From positions 1 through 40,984 of the forward strand of contig SOET01000039.1 in the NCBI GenBank assembly GCA_021646465.1: 40,984 nt of DNA, given 5' to 3'. Below are positions 17,272 through 24,261 of the stretch, piece after piece; the stretch's first letter is position 1, and the number at the start of each line of letters is the position of its first letter. The DNA is from Candidatus Kuenenia hertensis. GTDB lineage: Bacteria; Planctomycetota; Brocadiia; Brocadiales; Brocadiaceae. The position numbers were made by a program, and so were the translations under genes. Below the pieces are notes generated by a model. That model made no database searches, was not told where the DNA came from, and worked only from the letters and a program-made list of their open reading frames with translations.

Positions 17272-17660
17272 GCAAGGAAGAAGGGAAACTTCTCGCTCAG
17301 GATGAATTACAAAGGGCAATAGATGAACTCAATGCTGCAAGGATATTGCATGAGAACAAATTTTATTATAAAAGCATATCAACCGCGTATTATTCGGTAT
17401 ATCATGCGGCAAAAGCCGCTCTTTTGCTCAAAGGAATAGTCCCTCAAAGCCACGAGGGAGTCGTAAGGATGTTTAGTTTGTATTATGTAAAAGTGAATGA
17501 GATAAGCATTGATATAGGAAAGATTATTGGACGACTCATGAAGCTAAGAGAAGAGGCAGACTATTATCCCGAAACATCTTTCAGTTGTGATGATTCTCTC
17601 GATACCTTGGAAAAAGCGACCATGTTTGTTGAAAACATTAAAAATATTGTTAAGATGTAG
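17256..17660 (+). CDS. HEPN-domain protein (UPF0332-like)
   Basis: A 134-residue all-helical HEPN protein. ARILHENKFYYKSISTAYYS-VYHAAKAALL is the typical two-helix core, and the C-terminal REEADYY motif is typical of UPF0332. The residue usually Arg before AYY in this family is Thr here, and no RX4-6H RNase motif is obvious. It may therefore be a non-nuclease HEPN or use other residues. It overlaps the MNT gene in front, forming a two-gene MNT/HEPN unit. Confidence 0.82.
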   Translation: MVERIGKEEGKLLAQDELQRAIDELNAARILHENKFYYKSISTAYYSVYHAAKAALLLKGIVPQSHEGVVRMFSLYYVKVNEISIDIGKIIGRLMKLREEADYYPETSFSCDDSLDTLEKATMFVENIKNIVKM

Positions 17661-17705
17661 AGTAGTTGTTCCGGAAAAGTATTTCAAAAAACTAAACGAT
17701 AAAAT

Positions 17706-18038
17706 ATGGAAAGTCTTTTAAGCGGTCTTAATCGGCAAAGAGAAAAAAGGTATATTAGGGCCAGATATGTTATAAAAGACCTCGTAAAGATTCTGGTAGA
17801 AAAATACCATATAAAAAAGATTATCCTCATAGGTTCTTGTTTAAATAAGAATAGTTTTCATTTTCATTCTGATATTGATCTTTGCGTTAAAGGACTTGAA
17901 GGCAGCCTTTATTTCAAGGCACTTGGTGAACTATTAATAAAGGCGGGAGAGTTCAATGTAGACCTCATTCCAATAGAGAATGCTACAGAAAGAATGAAAG
18001 GATATATAGATAAAGGGGAGGTCTTGTACAGTGAGTGA
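17706..18038 (+). CDS. MNT-domain nucleotidyltransferase, second copy
   Basis: A 110-residue minimal nucleotidyltransferase. GSCLNKNSFHFHSDIDL gives a GS-X11-DxD motif, one residue longer than usual; VDLIPIENA is the third-strand segment. It starts 46 bp after the first HEPN gene and overlaps the next HEPN-like gene by 8 bp, forming a second MNT/HEPN unit. The sequence is clearly different from the first copy, so the two pairs were probably acquired separately rather than by recent duplication. Confidence 0.8.
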   Translation: MESLLSGLNRQREKRYIRARYVIKDLVKILVEKYHIKKIILIGSCLNKNSFHFHSDIDLCVKGLEGSLYFKALGELLIKAGEFNVDLIPIENATERMKGYIDKGEVLYSE

Positions 18039-18504
18039 CGAATTGACTATTGAAAGGATCATCTCTGAAATAAAAGAAGAAACAAGTAGTTTAAGAGCCT
18101 TGAGAGATGAATATAAAAATTTTCTTGAGAAATACCCTCTTTTGGATAGATACCTTTTAAGGACAAAGGCATCCTTTCTGGCGGATTTTTATATGGGTGT
18201 TGAGAGGATATTTAAGATAATTGCTGAGGAATTAAACGGAGGAACTCCAAAAGGGGAGGATTGGCACAAAAGATTGTTGCTTGATATGAGCCTCTGTATA
18301 GGTGAAAGACCTCCTGTAATTTCAAAAGAATTGTATCGCCAACTTTTAATGTTTCTTGGTTTTAGGCACGTAGTAAGACAGGTTTATGGTTTTGAACTGG
18401 ATGAGAAAAGGCTGGAAGCCTTATCTGTCCATTTTGAGCCTGTATTAGAAAAGTTTATAGAAGAAATGGAATCCTTTTGCCGATTTTTAAGGAATCGCGG
18501 ATAG
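18031..18504 (+). CDS. HepT-like HEPN protein with a substituted RNase histidine
   Basis: A 157-residue helical protein resembling the HepT-like RNase toxins whose signature is FRH-X2-RHAYG, containing RX4HXY. Here the segment reads GFRHVVRQVYGFELDEKRL: the catalytic-position His is Gln (codon CAG) while the Arg and Tyr remain. It may be an inactive toxin or a member with a moved active site. It overlaps the preceding MNT gene by 8 bp; start GTG at 18031. Confidence 0.75.
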   Translation: MSDELTIERIISEIKEETSSLRALRDEYKNFLEKYPLLDRYLLRTKASFLADFYMGVERIFKIIAEELNGGTPKGEDWHKRLLLDMSLCIGERPPVISKELYRQLLMFLGFRHVVRQVYGFELDEKRLEALSVHFEPVLEKFIEEMESFCRFLRNRG

Positions 18505-18597
18505 ATAAGACACTAAATACAATAAAAACGTTCTTTGAAACGTATAAATGCGAAAATATCGGAATAAATTTAAATTTGAGGTATGAGGTGATTAGCA

Positions 18598-18728
18598 TGA
18601 AACCAATAAAAGCTTTAACTGGAAACATTAAAAGCGTTCCTCACTTACATTTGCATATATTGTTAACGGAGGAAGACGGTGTTGTTGTTTGCACGTTGTC
18701 TGGATTTTTCAGTGTCCAGCCACGGTGA
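18598..18728 (+). CDS. small hypothetical protein, possible antitoxin remnant
   Basis: A 43-codon frame with a good ribosome-binding site (GAGGTGA a few nt before the ATG). HLHILLTEEDGVVVCTLSG vaguely resembles the first strands of HicB-like antitoxins, after which the sequence ends early. It precedes a broken PIN-like toxin, which fits an antitoxin remnant. I cannot assign it firmly. A longer frame opening at 18477 overlaps the HEPN gene and is less likely. Confidence 0.4.
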
Positions 18729-18988
18729 AAGAAAGAAGGTTTTACCTTAATAACATTTGACAAACATTTTGAAACATCCTTTTGTATCCACCCAAAGAGT
18801 ATCATGGGATTATTCGCATTAACATTCACCCGCCTGTTTTAGAAGATATTTTTTCAGCCTTTGACAAATTCTTTAAAAGTTTTGATCTCTTGAAACTTTC
18901 CGGGGGTTTGGTGATACTTGAGAAAAAAGGATTCAGAAAAAAAGATAATGCAGAGAACAAAGATGCGGGTTTGTATCTTGAAATATAA
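18729..18988 (+). pseudogene. DUF5615 PIN-like toxin, N-terminally truncated and frameshifted
   Basis: KKEGFTLITFDKHFETSF (18729-18782) is the central LxTxDxxF stretch of DUF5615. YHGIIRINIHPP, FDKFFKSFDLLKLSGGLVIL and a Lys/Arg tail follow in the next frame to 18988. The two parts join if one T is added to the TTTT run near 18779-18782. The usual first 40-50 residues, with the leading PIN aspartate, are absent. Confidence 0.65.
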
Positions 18989-19029
18989 GATTTTTTAATT
19001 CAAAGAATTCTTTTTTAGTTTTTGATAGA

Positions 19030-19058
19030 TAAAGCGTGATTTTTATTAACCCGGACAG
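19030..19058. repeat. 29-bp copy of the junction between two radical-SAM genes
   Basis: Matches 35262-35290 at 28 of 29 positions. There the sequence holds the end of the SPASM gene and the start (GTG) of the next radical-SAM gene. Here it lies between toxin-antitoxin remnants with no such gene around it. The adjoining 198 bp of that same region are copied at 22689-22886. Confidence 0.75.
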
Positions 19059-19068
19059 TAGTTCGTAG

Positions 19069-19085
19069 GGTGGGCATTGCCCACC
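19069..19085. repeat. short hairpin GGTGGGC-ATT-GCCCACC
   Basis: Seven-bp perfect stem with a 3-nt loop, directly after the 29-bp radical-SAM copy. It has the look of a dispersed REP-like hairpin. Only one copy is seen in this window. Confidence 0.5.
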
Positions 19086-19161
19086 AGAATATTTCGTACA
19101 CGTTGATTGTTTTTCTGTGATACTGCCTACAGAACTTGTGATTCAAAGGCTGTAATAGAGG

Positions 19162-19284
19162 ATGAAGAAGATGCTTACCATAAGAAAGATTATTAAGGAT
19201 ATGATTGATGCTATACCAGAAGAAGAACTTACTAAAGTCTTTGAAACTCGATATGCCAGAAGACGCGTTTGGGGCGCTTCGTAA
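19162..19284 (+). pseudogene. possible antitoxin N-terminus overlapping the UPF0175 gene
   Basis: A 40-codon frame whose start, LTIRKIIKDMIDAIPEEELTK, looks like the N-terminal helix of DUF2281-type antitoxins. It then runs out of frame through the UPF0175 gene to TAA 19282. Most likely a remnant joined to the UPF0175 gene by deletion. Confidence 0.3.
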
Positions 19285-19483
19285 AGACCCGGATGAGTTT
19301 GTTAGGGAATTGCGTCTTGCGGCAGCGGTAAAATGGTATGAAATGGGAATAGTATCACAGGAAAGAGCAGCCAAAATAGCTGGGTTATCCAGGGCAGAAT
19401 TTATATTTTCTTTGGCAAAATTTGGAGTATCACCTTTTCAATATTCTATAGAGGAAATCAAAGAGGAGCTAGCCCGTGGGTAA
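19205..19483 (+). CDS. UPF0175 family antitoxin
   Basis: About 91 residues with the UPF0175 core: MPEDAFGALRKDPDEFVREL, LAAAVKWYEMGIVSQERAAK and IAGLSRAEFIFSLAKFGVSP. The RAAKIAGLSRAEF part is a helix-turn-helix-like DNA-binding segment. These antitoxins normally precede a DUF3368 PIN toxin, and the start of one does follow. The exact start is uncertain: TTG 19205, ATG 19208, or ATG 19253 at the conserved block. The N-terminus may have been remodelled by fusion to the upstream remnant. Confidence 0.78.
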   Translation: MMLYQKKNLLKSLKLDMPEDAFGALRKDPDEFVRELRLAAAVKWYEMGIVSQERAAKIAGLSRAEFIFSLAKFGVSPFQYSIEEIKEELARG

Positions 19484-19604
19484 TCTGTGGGTTTGTAACG
19501 CATCTCCTCTTATACTACTCCATAGAATAGGACGGCTTGAGCTTTTAACTACTTTGTGCGAAAAGCTGTCGAGCTTTTATGCCTTAACGGACTTTCAGGC
19601 CTAA
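19476..19604 (+). pseudogene. DUF3368 PIN toxin, N-terminal fragment
   Basis: Starts with GTG overlapping the UPF0175 stop by 8 bp. It reads CNASPLILLHRIGRLELL, the N-terminal strand and helix of DUF3368 PIN toxins (first metal-binding position replaced by Asn, as is common in this family), then stops at TAA after 42 codons. The remaining two thirds, with the other acidic residues, are missing. The antitoxin is intact, the toxin is not. From 19605 to 19702 I see nothing. Confidence 0.7.
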
Positions 19605-19702
19605 ATCTCGAAACCAGGCCAACTTTCATTTTACTGTATAAGGGGATTGGTAATGAGGTTGCTTTTTTATTATTCTGAAACAGTAAAGCCCTCTTAAATA
19701 AA

Positions 19703-19963
19703 ATGAGAATTTATTTTGATAATTGTAGCCTTCAAAGACCGTTTGATAATAAATCTCAACTTCGCATCAGAATTGAGGCCGAAGCGATTTTAAGTATTAT
19801 ATACACCTTAAACATGGTATTGAAGAGGAAATACATGAAAGATAATGACTATCAACGTTTCCTTGATTGGATAGAAGATGAGGGATTAGCGCGGGCAATG
19901 AATGAGGTTAAAAATAAAGTGTCCCTTAGTCTTGAGGAGGCATTAAAAGAACTTGAAAAATAA
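19703..19963 (+). CDS. chimeric remnant: PIN-toxin N-terminus joined to an antitoxin C-terminus
   Basis: The first 33 residues ([20 protein letters not shown], then [10 protein letters not shown]) are the start of a PIN-domain toxin with the leading Asp. From about residue 45 the sequence ([33 protein letters not shown]) instead resembles the tail of a Phd/YefM-like antitoxin. The frame is open, but neither protein is complete, so the product is probably non-functional or an accidental fusion. Confidence 0.55.
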   Translation: MRIYFDNCSLQRPFDNKSQLRIRIEAEAILSIIYTLNMVLKRKYMKDNDYQRFLDWIEDEGLARAMNEVKNKVSLSLEEALKELEK

Positions 19964-20055
19964 TGAAGACGGAACATTTGCCAAGAACGATTAAACTACC
20001 AGGGGAAAAAGTAGAAAGAGAGCTTATACAAGGAAATAGCATTTCTTTTATATAG

Positions 20056-20071
20056 CAGAGGATATACTTCT
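20056..20071 (+). repeat. 16-bp sequence repeated exactly at 23638-23653
   Basis: Both copies lie just after the last readable codons of toxin-antitoxin remnants. Flanks differ. It may be a relic of a mobile or recombination site, or chance. The surrounding gap (19964-20183) holds no supported gene. Confidence 0.4.
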
Positions 20072-20183
20072 CAGGTGAAGTCAGTATTACTCTCCAATCT
20101 AAAAAAGTTGCTATAACATGACACCTTTTTTGTGATATTTTATCCTCAAACTGGAAGCTTGAGTTATTATTCTCCCTCTATTA

Positions 20184-20288
20184 ATGGCATCTTTACAGAA
20201 AGTCGGGAGTGCACAAGGCATTCTTGTAAAAAAGATGTGCAATGATGAGCAGAAACAAGTTAATCATAAGACTAAAAGATTTCTTTAA
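20184..20288 (+). pseudogene. MazE/AbrB-like antitoxin, N-terminal fragment
   Basis: The first 17 codons (MASLQKVGSAQGILVKK) match the start of the SpoVT-AbrB fold found in MazE-type antitoxins (LQKxGNSxGI pattern). After that the frame loses resemblance and ends at TAA 20286. It overlaps the start of the MNT gene at 20242 in another frame, so insertion or deletion joined the two. Confidence 0.5.
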
Positions 20289-20688
20289 CAAAAACGCCTG
20301 TTTTTATGATATTGATATGGCGTTTCTTTATGGTTCATGGGCGAAGGGATTTCCAAAAGAGACGTCTGATGTGGATATCGCTGTCTTTTCTTATCCGGAA
20401 AAGAATTTTGAAGATGAAGAATTTAGTATGATTACAGATATTTCTCTCCGGCTCTCAGCAATAATAAAAAAAGAAATAAATATTATTTTAATCCACGCAG
20501 ATTTCAGAAAACCAATGCTTTATTATAATGCAATCGTTTTAGGTCTACCAATTTATATTAAAAATACTGAGAGATATATTTCATTAAAGAATGAGGCGAT
20601 TTATCAAATGGAGGATTTCAGCATTTTTGGAATTGGATGGCAGCTTCTGATTGCAAAAGAGAATTTAAGGAGGTTAAGAAATGCCTGA
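20242..20688 (+). CDS. MntA-type nucleotidyltransferase antitoxin
   Basis: A 148-residue MNT protein. AFLYGSWAKGFPKETSDVDIAV contains a perfect GS-X10-DxD motif, the hallmark of MntA AMPylating antitoxins, and EINIILIHA carries the third strand. It overlaps the HepT-like gene by 8 bp. This is the best-preserved toxin-antitoxin pair in the island. By analogy with known MntA/HepT, it would add AMP to a tyrosine of HepT next to the RNase site. Confidence 0.85.
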   Translation: MMSRNKLIIRLKDFFNKNACFYDIDMAFLYGSWAKGFPKETSDVDIAVFSYPEKNFEDEEFSMITDISLRLSAIIKKEINIILIHADFRKPMLYYNAIVLGLPIYIKNTERYISLKNEAIYQMEDFSIFGIGWQLLIAKENLRRLRNA

Positions 20689-21127
20689 ATTCTATTATGC
20701 AAAGGGACGAATCAGTGAATCATTAGGATATATCTCAAAAGAGATGGAAGAGTTTGAATCTGATTATTCAGAAAAGACCTGGAGCGATTATCAATCTGAT
20801 AAGAAACTTCAAAAACTCATGGATAGAACTGTTGAGAATATTCTGACTGCATTGATAGAAATTTGTGGAACCATTCTCACTCAGGAAGGAATAAGCTGTG
20901 AGAATTATGGTGATGTCCTCAGGCGAACAGGTGAGTTATTTGGTTTTTCAGAGGATGAGCAAGAAACGCTGGCGAAATTAGCCATACAAAGAAACAGGCT
21001 TGCCCACCGGTATCTAAACTTTCGCTGGCAGGTAATGAAGTTTTACAACGATAACAAGACGCTGATTCAAAGACTAGTATCCTTAATACTTGAAAGGGAA
21101 GTTAAAAAACAAGAAGGAAATTTATAA
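20681..21127 (+). CDS. HepT-type HEPN ribonuclease toxin
   Basis: A 148-residue HEPN protein of the DUF86/HepT type. AIQRNRLAHRYLNF contains the complete RX4HXY motif: Arg and His for RNA cleavage and the Tyr that MntA modifies. AsII helices before it (LMDRTVENILTALIEICGTI) fit the family. Translationally coupled to the MNT gene in front. With both partners intact, this should be a working MntA/HepT module, in contrast to the degraded neighbours. Confidence 0.85.
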   Translation: MPEFYYAKGRISESLGYISKEMEEFESDYSEKTWSDYQSDKKLQKLMDRTVENILTALIEICGTILTQEGISCENYGDVLRRTGELFGFSEDEQETLAKLAIQRNRLAHRYLNFRWQVMKFYNDNKTLIQRLVSLILEREVKKQEGNL

Positions 21128-21190
21128 GGAAACTCCTGCCACTGCAGGGAATTGGTTTCTGTGGCGATTGAAAGGGGGTGAAGGTAATTT

Positions 21191-21384
21191 ATGAATGATC
21201 GGATTATTATAGATACTCATATACAGAATGGTAAGCTTGTTATTAAGGGAACAAGACCCACTGTCGTACGGATTATTGTGGGGGCTTGCAAGTGGTGACT
21301 AAGGAGGAGTTAATACAGGAATATGAGGTGAACGAAGAGGAAATCAGCGACGCTTTAGCCTATGCCAGTGAGTTTATTGAATAA
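21191..21384 (+). pseudogene. DUF433 antitoxin, frameshifted
   Basis: Behind a strong GGGGGTGA site, the ATG frame reads RIIIDTHIQNGKLVIKGTR, the DUF433 N-terminus, and stops at TGA 21296. The rest (TKEELIQEYEVNEEEISDAL, AYASEFIE) continues in the other frame to TAA 21382. One missing G in the GGGGG run near 21280 would restore a normal protein of about 64 residues. Its usual DUF5615 partner does not follow. Confidence 0.75.
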
Positions 21385-21627
21385 GAGGAATTTCATCCTC
21401 TTGCAAAGTAAAAACAGTATGAAACAGTATAAAGTTGATGTGTTACCCTATTCATGGTTTAGTCATCGGAAGTTGGGTATTAAGCATAAAGATATTAATA
21501 GCCATATCAGTAAAAATATAAGTTTTTTTTTATATGACATGCCCGCACACTCCATTATAGAAAAAAATGTTGAAGGAGGCTCATATATTATTAGCTGTGT
21601 TAGTATCTTCTCATCGTCGCTTTTTAA

Positions 21628-22688
21628 AAAAATTGTAACTCCTATGACCCTCTTGTGGAGAAGATAATAAGGCATAATCTAAAATGGGTACCATTTCTAA
21701 TTTTAGGTCCATGTTATGCCACCCCTGAATGGTTTCAAGTTTCTAGTGAGAGCGTTTTTGCAAAGTGTATCGAACATAGTATCGAATCAAAGATTCAATC
21801 TATATGGAATCCATATTTACCGAAATATGTTGATCGTTTTATTGGTATTTTCGCAAAACATTATCAATCGCATAACTTGTTTGAAAGTATTACGCTTGGA
21901 ATAAGTGGAAACTGGGGTGAAGCTATGTATCCAGTGGGTGGAGGGTTTGGAACAAATTTTCATACCCATAGCGGATGGTGGTGTGGTGATAAATATGCTC
22001 TTGAGAGTTATAGATAGTATCTTTTTGAAAAATACAAGGATATTAAACAAATTAATGATTTATACAAGACCTGCTTTACTGATTTTCAAGAGATAACATT
22101 CCCAAGAAAAAAACAAACTAATTTAGATAAATTGGAACTAAAGATAAAAGAAACATTGCCTGGCCAAGTAAAGCAGCTATTACGCCCTTTTTACAAAACT
22201 ACTAAAAGTTTCTGGGCTAATGTAGTAAGTCCATGTATCAAGAGGCTAAATTCGGATTTTACAAAAACATATTTGATGCATGAGCAGCACAGATGGGCAG
22301 ATTTTGTTACCTGGTATGTAGAATCAATGAATGAATGGTCTGATTTTTGGCTCAGTATAGCGAGAAAATATTTTACGGATACAGAAATATATTTAGTCAC
22401 TGGTGGTTATGGTTTACCTCAGGCAGGTGCTGATTTTTCTGCACAAACCAAGGTGGCTAAGAAATATAACGCTGGTATAAGAATAACGAACCAGACGGAT
22501 AATTATTCAGATAGTTTTATTTATACCCGTCTGGTTTCATCCGCGTGTAGGCATTACGGTTCTTATTTTACTACAGAAGAGGAATTGGTTAACCAGCCTA
22601 ATGGTGTAACGATGCGTATTTTTGATGCTGCTACTTCTGGAGCCAAGGGTGCATATTTTAAATATGGGTTTTGTATAAAAACCACTAC
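21628..22688 (+). pseudogene. glycoside-hydrolase-like protein, interrupted by an amber codon and truncated
   Basis: A single frame from 21628 to the junction at 22688 encodes about 350 residues, broken only by one TAG (22015-22017, between ESYR and YLFEKYKD). Segments such as KWVPFLILGPCYATPEWF, GISGNWGEAMYP, VTGGYGLPQAGADF, ITNQTDNYSDSFIYTRLV and FDAATSGAKGAY resemble TIM-barrel glycosyl hydrolases annotated in polysaccharide loci (GH14-like, uncertain). A frameshift in the T/A run near 21621-21632 separates an N-terminal open piece (from 21420). The C-terminus is replaced by a copied radical-SAM tail. Confidence 0.6.
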
Positions 22689-22886
22689 CGTGAATTCCAG
22701 CGTAAATATGCCATAGGAAATATTTTTCAAACTCCTTTTAAACAAATTTGGAAATCAGAAAAATATTCCCAATTTCGCAACAGGGTTCATAATAATGTTG
22801 TACCCGTCCAGTGCCAGTTTTGTCCTTCGTTCCATGTATCTACGTACCAAGAGGATTGTGAAGAACTCAAACTATGGGAAAATTAG
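22689..22886 (+). pseudogene. copy of the SPASM tail of the radical-SAM gene at 34144-35271
   Basis: Closely matches 35068-35265 over about 190 bp, with only scattered differences. It encodes REFQRKYAIGNIFQTPFKQI and the cysteine-containing VPVQCQFCPSFHVSTY. The match starts sharply at CGTGAATTCCAG; left of it lies hydrolase-like sequence in a different frame. A recombination joint is therefore clear. No radical-SAM core is present. Confidence 0.85.
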
Positions 22887-22919
22887 GGATGATTTTTGTA
22901 GGTTTTTAAATAAGGTAAA

Positions 22920-22982
22920 ATGAAGATTATTTGGACAAAACATGCAGAATAACGACAGAAGGTATGGGGAAAAAGATATTGA
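22920..22982 (+). pseudogene. DUF4258-like N-terminal fragment with internal stop
   Basis: MKIIWTKHAE, then TAA, then RQKVWGKRY and TGA. It resembles the start of DUF4258 proteins (IIxTKHAxER pattern), which normally precede DUF2283 genes, as seen here. Confidence 0.4.
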
Positions 22983-23041
22983 GAATAAAATATGATAGCG
23001 AGGCAGATGTTCTCCTGTTTATTAACAAAAAATCAATATAG
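22964..23041 (+). pseudogene. DUF2283-like antitoxin fragment
   Basis: A 25-codon frame reading ILRIKYDSEADVLLF, the conserved first strand of DUF2283, then TAG. It overlaps the DUF4258-like fragment, the usual order of that pair. The rest is missing. Confidence 0.5.
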
Positions 23042-23053
23042 CAAGAAATCTGA

Positions 23054-23368
23054 ATGCAAGAAATAGATTACATTATTTATCTGACAGCCGAGTCAATTGA
23101 CAGGTTGCGTGTATGCGCACAAAAAGAGAAGGGCATAATTCTTGAATTTGTTGTCCAATATGAAGCATTAATATCAGAGCAATGGCAACCGATAGTGAGA
23201 TATGATACAGCACATGGTTTCGCGCATAAAGATGTAATGAAAGCGGATGGTAAAACAATAAAACAACCGTTATTCTTTGAAACTTATAACCTTGCTTTCA
23301 CGTTTGCTACAATTGATTTGAAGGTAAACTGGAAAAAATATAGAGAAGACTTTAGCAGAAGGGATTAA
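23054..23368 (+). CDS. conserved hypothetical protein paired with DUF5647
   Basis: A 104-residue protein with EFVVQYEALI, PIVRYDTAHGFAHKDVM and FATIDLKVNWKKYREDF. I recognise the pattern from small uncharacterised proteins (DUF7718-like; name uncertain) that sit beside toxin-antitoxin genes, but no activity is known. The conserved RYDTAHGFAH block could be an active or binding site. The DUF5647-like gene follows after 2 bp, so the two are one operon. The frame is intact, unlike the debris to its left. Confidence 0.65.
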   Translation: MQEIDYIIYLTAESIDRLRVCAQKEKGIILEFVVQYEALISEQWQPIVRYDTAHGFAHKDVMKADGKTIKQPLFFETYNLAFTFATIDLKVNWKKYREDFSRRD

Positions 23369-23370
23369 AT

Positions 23371-23628
23371 ATGACGAAAGATGAAATTATTAAAAAAAAC
23401 TTAGATTTTCATGGTGAATGGATGAGGTATGTTTTTGAACATCCGGATGTGCTTGATAGGATACCGAAAGGAGCGGTTCTTGTGATACTACCAGAAGATG
23501 ATGAGATTCTGTATGATGAAAATTACAAGATTCTGGAAGAAAATAGAATGAAGGGGATACCTGTATTTGTGGTCACAATGAAAACTCCAAAACCTCAAAT
23601 TTCAAATATTGAAGTCGTAATTGCATAA
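23371..23628 (+). CDS. DUF5647-like protein
   Basis: An 85-residue protein with IIKKNLDFHGEWMRYVFEHP, VLDRIPKGAVLVILPEDDEI and a final strand ending VEVVIA. The IPxGAxLVILP pattern fits DUF5647. The function is unknown; its position directly behind another small protein suggests a two-component module. A more divergent relative lies at 30880-31140 behind an MNT/HEPN pair. Confidence 0.65.
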   Translation: MTKDEIIKKNLDFHGEWMRYVFEHPDVLDRIPKGAVLVILPEDDEILYDENYKILEENRMKGIPVFVVTMKTPKPQISNIEVVIA

Positions 23629-23709
23629 TATTAAAAACAGAGGATATACTTCTATAGGTATAGCCAGGAAATTGGCCGACTTAACAAAATGGGAGTTTAT
23701 TGGTAACTA

Positions 23710-23849
23710 TTCAGCGTGAGATACACACCCCGTCAGCTACGCTGCCACCCCTCTTTTTAGAGGGGATTCACCTTGCATAACTTTCATAAAAACGTGTAAG
23801 TCCCCTCTATTAAGAGGGGATTTAGGGGTGTGTTATTAATTACGCTGAA
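23710..23849. mobile_element. MITE-like element of 140 bp
   Basis: Ends are imperfect terminal inverted repeats: TTCAGCGT then ACACACCCC on the left, and GGGGTGTGT then ACGCTGAA on the right. Inside are two perfect hairpins, 23748-23765 (CCCCTCT/AGAGGGG, TTTT loop) and 23801-23820 (TCCCCTCT/AGAGGGGA, ATTA loop). It has no coding capacity and no obvious target duplication. It fits a non-autonomous transposable element or large REP-type repeat. Confidence 0.65.
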
Positions 23850-23887
23850 GAGATAAATATAATTATAAAGTAGTTTTGCAAAAATGA

Positions 23888-24060
23888 GGTGAGAGAACAG
23901 TTCTTGATTCGACTCATTTAGCGCTAAGTCAACCAATTCCTGTTCAACAAGGAGCATATATTAAAATCTGCATTGTAGATGACAAAGAAGAAGCGGGTTT
24001 AGGCAAGAAGTGTCTAAAAAACATTTATTAAAAGCCTACGAAGAGGATGATGCAATTTAA
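23888..24060 (+). pseudogene. decayed antitoxin-like fragment
   Basis: The first frame reads ERTVLDSTHLALSQPIPVQQ, GAYIKICIVDD, resembling the beta-strand core of AF2212/AbrB-like antitoxins. After a frame change near 24005 it ends EVSKKHLLKAYEEDDAI at TAA 24058. No start codon is visible. The following 200 bp (24061-24261) up to the flippase gene hold no supported feature. Confidence 0.4.
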
Positions 24061-24261
24061 ATGATAAAATATTGATATTGAATAATGAAGGTGACCCTCT
24101 GACCCTCGTAACAAGAAAGAATGCAAGGGGCGTCCTGCGTTCAATTATAGCTATAACTTTGAACCGCGGACCTTTAGAAAAAAACCACACCTTAATCTCA
24201 ACCTTAACCTAATGTTTTTTAAGTCTTAACCTTCGAAAACCAGACACTTCCAAAGTCAGAA

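Noticed and set aside
19030-23849. Possible CRISPR or integron array because of several short repeats.
   Set aside because: The repeats are unrelated to each other, not regularly spaced and without spacers; no cas or integrase gene is present.
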